Made by a program: the position numbers and the translations under genes. Under the pieces are notes generated by a model. That model made no database searches. It had not been told where the DNA came from and saw only the letters and a list, made by a program, of their open reading frames with translations. Of a DNA stretch of 9,124 nt, positions 6,145 through 9,124 are shown piece after piece (within the stretch, counting starts at the first letter, position 1; every line of letters begins with the position of its first letter). Location of the stretch: positions 1 to 9,124 of the forward strand of contig JBDTVQ010000286.1 of NCBI GenBank assembly GCA_040007195.1, given 5' to 3'. The stretch is from JAFLBB01 sp040007195 (GTDB taxonomy: Bacteria > Acidobacteriota > Terriglobia > Bryobacterales > Bryobacteraceae).

Positions 6145-7299
6145 ATGCGACGACTCCTTTTCTTCTTTGCAACGACGGCGCTCTGCGCGCAGACGTCCGC
6201 CGACGAACTGATCAGCCGGATGACGAGCGCCTACTCGAATCTGACGGCCATCCGCATCGCCGCCGTGCGTGAGGACGAGCTTGCGGCCGTGGGCAACTCG
6301 CAGGTGTCGAGTTCGGAATACGACTTCGCGGTTCGCGGCCGGGAGCGGGTGCGGCTGATGGCGAAGCAATCGGGGCAGGAAGTCTGGCTGGTGAGCGACG
6401 GCGAGGCGACGTGGAAGGCGAGTTCCACTGAGAAGAAGTGGGCGCGGATGAACGTGGCGTCGGTCGATTCCGACGATGAAGACGAAGAAGCAAGCGAACC
6501 GCAGCAGGACTTTCGCGGTTCCGCGCAACACTTTCTGATTGGCCGCATGGTGGCGATCGGGAAGCTGGCACGGGGCGCGGTGCTGGTGAAAGAAGATACG
6601 TACAAGCTGGACAAGGAGCGCATTGCGTGCGGGATCGTGCGCGTGCGGATTGGGGCGAACGTGAACGAGTTGTGGATCGATAAGAATCGCGGATTCGTGC
6701 TGCAGGCGGTGCAGACGGGCAAGGTGAATGCGGGCGGTCGCGAGGGGCAGGTGAAGATCACGATGAAGGTGAAGCGGCTGGAGGTGGGCGACGCGGTGCC
6801 GGACAGCCTGTTCGCTTTCACGGCGCCGAAAGGTTGGAGCGAGACGGAGATGATCGTGCTGCCGATGGAAGAGAGGGCGCAGTTGACCGGGCAGCGGGCG
6901 GCGGGATTCACGTTAAAGGCGCTGGACGGGAACGAGATGTCGCTGGCCGGGTTGCGGGGGAAGGTGGTGGTGATGGACTTTTGGGCGACGTGGTGTCCGC
7001 CATGCCGCAAGGAGCTGCCGGAGTTGGAGAAGCTGCACAAGGAGCTGAGCGCGGAGGGAGTGGTCTTCGTTGGTGTGAATAACGAAGACACGGGGACCGT
7101 GAAAGGCTTTGTGTCGAAGAACAGCTACGCCATTCCGGTGCTGCTGGATTCGAAGCGGGAGGTTCACCGGCGCTACGGGGTTCGGGCGATACCGACGCTG
7201 TTCATTGTGGACCGGGAGGGCACGATCCGGCAGCACTTCATTGGCTCACGCAGCCAGGAGCAGATACGGGCGGCGATCCTGGAAGTGGCCAAGCGGTAG
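6145..7299 (+). CDS. Exported LolA-like/TlpA-like thioredoxin fusion
   Basis: This 384-residue protein has an N-terminal signal peptide (MRRLLFFFATTALCAQTSA), so it is probably periplasmic. Residues 20-232 resemble the LolA/DUF2092-type beta-sandwich domain: DELISRMTSAYSNLTAIRI at the start, WLVSDGEATW (81-90), ELWIDKNRGFVLQAV (175-189), and the typical ending LEVGDAVPDSLFAFTAPKGW. The C-terminal domain (about 245-384) is a TlpA/ResA-type thiol-disulfide oxidoreductase. It has VVVMDFWATWCPPCRKELPEL with redox cysteines 284 and 287, VVFVGVN (306-312), the cis-proline in RAIPTLF (Pro350) and FIVDREGTIRQHFIG. A strongly acidic insert (DSDDEDEEASE, 108-118) interrupts the first domain. AAGGA at 6135-6139, 5 nt before ATG, supports the start. 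It is almost certainly cotranscribed with the aspartyl protease gene. The direction of thiol exchange and its partner cannot be told. Confidence 0.88.
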   Translation: MRRLLFFFATTALCAQTSADELISRMTSAYSNLTAIRIAAVREDELAAVGNSQVSSSEYDFAVRGRERVRLMAKQSGQEVWLVSDGEATWKASSTEKKWARMNVASVDSDDEDEEASEPQQDFRGSAQHFLIGRMVAIGKLARGAVLVKEDTYKLDKERIACGIVRVRIGANVNELWIDKNRGFVLQAVQTGKVNAGGREGQVKITMKVKRLEVGDAVPDSLFAFTAPKGWSETEMIVLPMEERAQLTGQRAAGFTLKALDGNEMSLAGLRGKVVVMDFWATWCPPCRKELPELEKLHKELSAEGVVFVGVNNEDTGTVKGFVSKNSYAIPVLLDSKREVHRRYGVRAIPTLFIVDREGTIRQHFIGSRSQEQIRAAILEVAKR

Positions 7300-7324
7300 A
7301 CGGGCGCCCGGCTACACTACGAGA

Positions 7325-8218
7325 GTGGAGAGGTCTGGGCAGGCCGACCGGTTAGCGTTAGGGATTCGCACCACGCTGACGGGGGCGGCGGTGAACATAC
7401 TGCTGGCCGCCGCGAAGGCGGTGGCGGGTGTATTGGGGCACTCCTTCGCGTTGATTGCGGATGCGGCGGAGTCGACGACGGACGTGGTGGGGTCGCTGGT
7501 AATTCTGGGGGGACTTGCCTTTTCGCTGCGACCGGCCGATGAGAACCATCCTTACGGGCATGGGAAAGCCGAGCCGCTGGCGGCGGCACTGGTGGCGGGC
7601 GGCATGGTGGCCGCGGCACTGGGGATCGCTTATGGGGCGTGGGCGCAGATCCATTCGCCGCAGTTGCCGCCGGAACCGTACACGCTGGTGGTGTTGGCGG
7701 GCGTTGTGGTTGTCAAGGAGTTCCTGTCGCGGTATGTGTTGCGGCAGAACGAGGAGGTGGGCAGCACGGCGGTGAAGACCGATGCGTGGCATCATCGCAG
7801 CGACGCGATCACCTCGGCGATTGCGTTCGTGGGAATCAGCATCGCGTTGATCGGCGGGGCGGGCTATGAGGCGGCCGACGATTGGGCGGCGCTTGGGGCA
7901 TCGGCGATCATTCTCTACAACGCGGCGACGCTGTTGCGCGAGGCGTTGTCGGAGTTGACCGATGAAGATGCGCGGGCTCCGGTGGAGGCGAATTGCGAAG
8001 AGCTTGCGATGGGCGTGGAAGGCGTGTCGAGGGTGGAGAAGTTTCACGTGCGGAAGATGGGCACGAGCTACTACGTGGATATGCACCTGGAAGTGGACGG
8101 AGCGCTGACGGTGAGGCGCGGGCACGAGATCGCGCACGCGGTGAAGGACGCGATTCGCGCGGCCGATGCGCGGGTGGAGGATGTACTGGTACACGTGGAG
8201 CCAGCACAAGGAACGTAA
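7325..8218 (+). CDS. Cation diffusion facilitator (CDF) family divalent metal exporter
   Basis: This 297-residue inner-membrane antiporter would export divalent metal such as zinc, iron or manganese in exchange for protons. Six membrane segments fit at about 12-35, 40-65, 85-108, 118-138, 161-180 and 187-206. CDF signatures are clear: IADAAESTTDV in segment 2 (Glu49 and Asp53 as the first half of the transport site), HPYGHGKAEPLAA (75-87) in the first cytoplasmic loop, and DAWHHRSDAITS (153-164) with His156 and Asp160 as the second half. The C-terminal cytoplasmic dimerisation domain (about 212-293) ends with YYVDMHLEVDG, GHEIAHAVKDAI and VLVHVEPA. Glu49 replaces the Asp of YiiP-type transporters; this appears common in the ESTxD subgroup, and metal choice cannot be deduced. 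GTG at 7325, 25 nt after the previous stop, gives a normal-length protein; the open frame further upstream overlaps the thioredoxin gene. The ribosome-binding site is weak. Confidence 0.92.
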   Translation: MERSGQADRLALGIRTTLTGAAVNILLAAAKAVAGVLGHSFALIADAAESTTDVVGSLVILGGLAFSLRPADENHPYGHGKAEPLAAALVAGGMVAAALGIAYGAWAQIHSPQLPPEPYTLVVLAGVVVVKEFLSRYVLRQNEEVGSTAVKTDAWHHRSDAITSAIAFVGISIALIGGAGYEAADDWAALGASAIILYNAATLLREALSELTDEDARAPVEANCEELAMGVEGVSRVEKFHVRKMGTSYYVDMHLEVDGALTVRRGHEIAHAVKDAIRAADARVEDVLVHVEPAQGT

Positions 8219-8269
8219 ACGCAGCAAAGGGCCGGGGTTCGCGCGATACTGACCACTGAGGCTTCTGAC

Positions 8270-8704
8270 TTGTCCACACAAAACTACGAGAATCACGCGA
8301 AGATCGATTTCCTGTACCACCGCGTGCTGTTCACTATTTTCCTGTTCACGTTGATCGGCGCGGGAGTGAACCTGTATCACTCGATTGGCGACCACCAGCG
8401 GCTGTATAGCGCGTCGTTGATTCTGGTGATTGTAGTGACGTTGATCATGACGGCGCTGTTTGCCCGGGTGTATGCGTTGAAGGCGCAGGACCGGGCGATT
8501 CGCGCCGAGGAAAACTTCCGGCACTATGTGTTGACGGGCAAGGCGCTGGATGCGCGGCTGACGGTGAAGCAGATTGTCGCGCTGCGGTTTGCGTCAGACG
8601 GCGAGTTCGCCGAGCTGGCGCAGAAGGCGGCCGCTTCGGGCATGGAGCCGAAGGCGATCAAGCAGGCGATCAAGAACTGGAAGGCCGATAACGACCGGCT
8701 CTGA
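8270..8704 (+). CDS. DUF6526-like small membrane protein
   Basis: This 144-residue protein of unknown function resembles the DUF6526 family by its layout: a polar start with YENH, two membrane helices at about 17-38 (VLFTIFLFTLIGAGVNLYHSI) and 46-66 (YSASLILVIVVTLIMTALFA), then a cytoplasmic helical tail. The tail holds the conserved-looking RAEENFRHYVLTGKALDARL (78-97), QIVALRFASDGEF (101-113) and EPKAIKQAIKNWKAD (126-140). The family assignment is from memory of these motifs. The start is TTG at 8270 with TGAGG at 8257-8261 eight nt upstream; no in-frame ATG would preserve the first helix. It follows the CDF gene after 51 nt and may be the last gene of the rightward run, since a hairpin begins 9 nt after its stop. 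Confidence 0.75.
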   Translation: MSTQNYENHAKIDFLYHRVLFTIFLFTLIGAGVNLYHSIGDHQRLYSASLILVIVVTLIMTALFARVYALKAQDRAIRAEENFRHYVLTGKALDARLTVKQIVALRFASDGEFAELAQKAAASGMEPKAIKQAIKNWKADNDRL

Positions 8705-8712
8705 CGAAACGC

Positions 8713-8742
8713 CTGGACGGAGGCAACTAGGCCGCCGTCCAG
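8713..8742 (+). terminator. Hairpin after the DUF6526-like gene, probable terminator
   Basis: CTGGACGG (8713-8720) pairs perfectly with CCGTCCAG (8735-8742). After one A-G mismatch, GGC (8722-8724) pairs with GCC (8731-8733), closing a six-base loop. It starts 9 nt after the stop codon at 8704, as expected for a terminator of the rightward run. There is no proper T-run downstream (only TCCATCAATATCTT), so intrinsic termination would be weak. The left arm also takes part in a longer-range inverted repeat. Confidence 0.5.
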
Positions 8743-8854
8743 TCCATCAATATCTTCCACGAGGACTGCTGGGCTGCTATGTGCTAGCATCAGTTTTCGC
8801 TACGTAGATCGGCCACGCTTTCAAACCATGGTCGGTGGCTAACTGCCTCCGTCC
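8715..8854. repeat. Imperfect ~22-bp inverted repeat pair bounding a 140-bp segment
   Basis: GGACGGAGGCA at 8715-8725 is repeated exactly in reverse complement at 8844-8854. The similarity continues inward to 8736 and 8834, with about 18 of 22 positions matching, three transitions and one extra base. No target-site duplication is seen at the outer ends, no transposase fits inside, and no second copy occurs in this window, so it is not called a mobile element. Confidence 0.45.
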
Positions 8855-9007
8855 TAGTGAGTCTCGTTTCCATGCTCGGAAAATAACTCTCTGCTCCACG
8901 AAATCCTGTGGCTCGACGGCTGATTTAGTCGTGGGGTTTCCTACGAGACGCGCGCTGCCGCTGGCCGCTTTCAAGCTGACCAGCGGAAACATTGAGCTAC
9001 TTTGCAT
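8777..9007 (-). CDS. Possible small protein, 76 aa, unknown
   Basis: Read leftward from ATG at 9007, the frame encodes 76 residues beginning MQSSSMFPLVSLKAASGS and ending VAKTDAST before TAG. The main support is an unusually good ribosome-binding site, AGAAGGAG at 9022-9015, seven nt before the ATG; most genes in this window have weaker ones. The product has no membrane helix, signal peptide, cysteine pair or domain I recognise, and its composition does not resemble its neighbours. The frame overlaps several inverted repeats, so it could be a chance frame across a structured RNA. Upstream of the ribosome-binding site is a strong hairpin, so expression would need read-through or a promoter I cannot see. 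Confidence 0.3.
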   Translation of the reverse strand: MQSSSMFPLVSLKAASGSARLVGNPTTKSAVEPQDFVEQRVIFRAWKRDSLGRRQLATDHGLKAWPIYVAKTDAST

Positions 9008-9014
9008 TCCAGTT

Positions 9015-9020
9015 CTCCTT
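9015..9020 (-). promoter_or_regulatory. Strong ribosome-binding site for the possible small ORF
   Basis: AAGGAG on the leftward strand, seven nt from the ATG at 9007, is a textbook Shine-Dalgarno spacing. It sets the start of the 76-codon frame in preference to the in-frame TTG at 9079, which would run through the 12-bp hairpin. Confidence 0.35.
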
Positions 9021-9033
9021 CTAAACGGAAAGA

Positions 9034-9063
9034 GCCGGGAGACGCTAAATTGCGTCTCCCGGC
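9034..9063 (-). terminator. Perfect 12-bp hairpin, probable terminator of a leftward gene
   Basis: GCCGGGAGACGC (9034-9045) pairs without mismatch with GCGTCTCCCGGC (9052-9063) around a TAAATT loop. On the leftward strand the stem is followed by TCTTTCCGTTT, a moderate T-rich tail. On the rightward strand the following bases are CCTCCTTAGTTCTC, which is poorer. All three leftward frames entering from the right edge close by 9095, so it would fit as the terminator of a gene ending there. It also lies 27 nt upstream of the possible small ORF, so an attenuator role is conceivable. Confidence 0.6.
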
Positions 9064-9124
9064 CCTCCTTAGTTCTCAACTCAACAATCGCTGCTTACAT
9101 CAGTTCAATCTGGTTCCATCGCCA

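Larger units (their letters stand above)
8705..9124. other. 420-bp stretch without a confident gene, lower GC and rich in inverted repeats
   Basis: Base composition drops visibly compared with the genes to the left. The stretch contains a hairpin just after the DUF6526-like gene (8713-8742), an 11-bp exact inverted repeat (8715-8725 and 8844-8854), and two 8-bp palindromes, TGCTAGCA (8782-8789) and CTACGTAG (8800-8807). It also has smaller nested pairings (GTCTCG 8861-8866 with CGAGAC 8944-8949; CCACGA 8896-8901 with TCGTGG 8929-8934), a 7-bp hairpin CCGCTGG/CCAGCGG (8958-8986) and a perfect 12-bp hairpin (9034-9063). Six-base pairings are expected by chance in this length; the 7, 8, 11 and 12-bp ones are more notable. 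It may hold a structured RNA, a small leftward gene, a decayed element, or only terminators. Confidence 0.6.

Noticed and set aside
6231..7091. 286-codon leftward open frame over the thioredoxin gene
   Set aside because: Ser/Pro/Arg-rich shadow; the rightward frame has WCPPC and other thioredoxin motifs plus a ribosome-binding site.
7358..8524. 388-codon leftward open frame over the CDF gene
   Set aside because: Arg/His/Gln-rich shadow of a clear CDF transporter.
8936..8990. Nested GTTTCC/GGAAAC pairing around the CCGCTGG hairpin as a defined riboswitch
   Set aside because: Six-base pairings are frequent by chance in this length, and no conserved riboswitch core is recognisable; mentioned only as part of the self-complementary region.
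8705..9124. tRNA, tmRNA, group II intron domain V or CRISPR repeat in the intergenic region
   Set aside because: Looked for T-loop GTTCGANTC, domain V and spaced direct repeats; none is present.

Overview
The window reads as a stretch of chromosome from a high-GC soil bacterium, most likely an Acidobacteriota member of the Bryobacterales/Solibacter type. This is inference. It rests on the GC-rich codon use, GTG/TTG starts, weak Shine-Dalgarno signals, the mix of large Tat-exported enzymes, TPR/aspartyl-protease proteins and LolA-thioredoxin proteins, and a small protein resembling the DUF6526 family. I see no phage, IS, CRISPR, tRNA or rRNA feature.

Layout. (1) At the left edge, bases 259-1 hold the first 86 codons of a leftward, basic, disordered protein that runs off the window and carries a 60-bp tandem repeat. 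(2) Divergent from it, 307-2471 is a two-gene rightward unit. It encodes an imidazolonepropionase (HutI) homologue and glutamate formimidoyltransferase (FtcD), overlapping as GTGA; these families perform consecutive steps of histidine degradation. The HutI homologue keeps the fold signature but has lost nearly all the metal ligands and catalytic residues I can align from memory, whereas FtcD looks intact. (3) A 695-residue Tat-exported esterase-type alpha/beta hydrolase (4555-2468, leftward) meets ftcD tail to tail, their stop codons sharing bases. (4) Diverging from the hydrolase, 4641-8704 is a rightward run: a Tat-exported TPR protein with two retropepsin-like domains; 1 nt later, an exported LolA-like/TlpA-like thioredoxin; then a CDF-family divalent cation exporter and a DUF6526-like membrane protein. 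(5) Bases 8705-9124 contain no confident gene. They are lower in GC and rich in inverted repeats: an 8+3 bp hairpin, an 11-bp exact inverted repeat about 120 bp apart, a perfect 12-bp hairpin, and a 76-codon leftward ORF with a very good ribosome-binding site. A leftward gene probably ends just inside the right edge.

How the genes may work together: the first unit points to histidine/formiminoglutamate and one-carbon metabolism, though the HutI partner is probably not an active hydrolase. The hydrolase, protease and thioredoxin are all predicted to act outside the cytoplasm, which fits extracytoplasmic polymer and protein processing. The observations most worth follow-up are the apparent HutI pseudoenzyme coupled to FtcD and the self-complementary region at 8705-9063.
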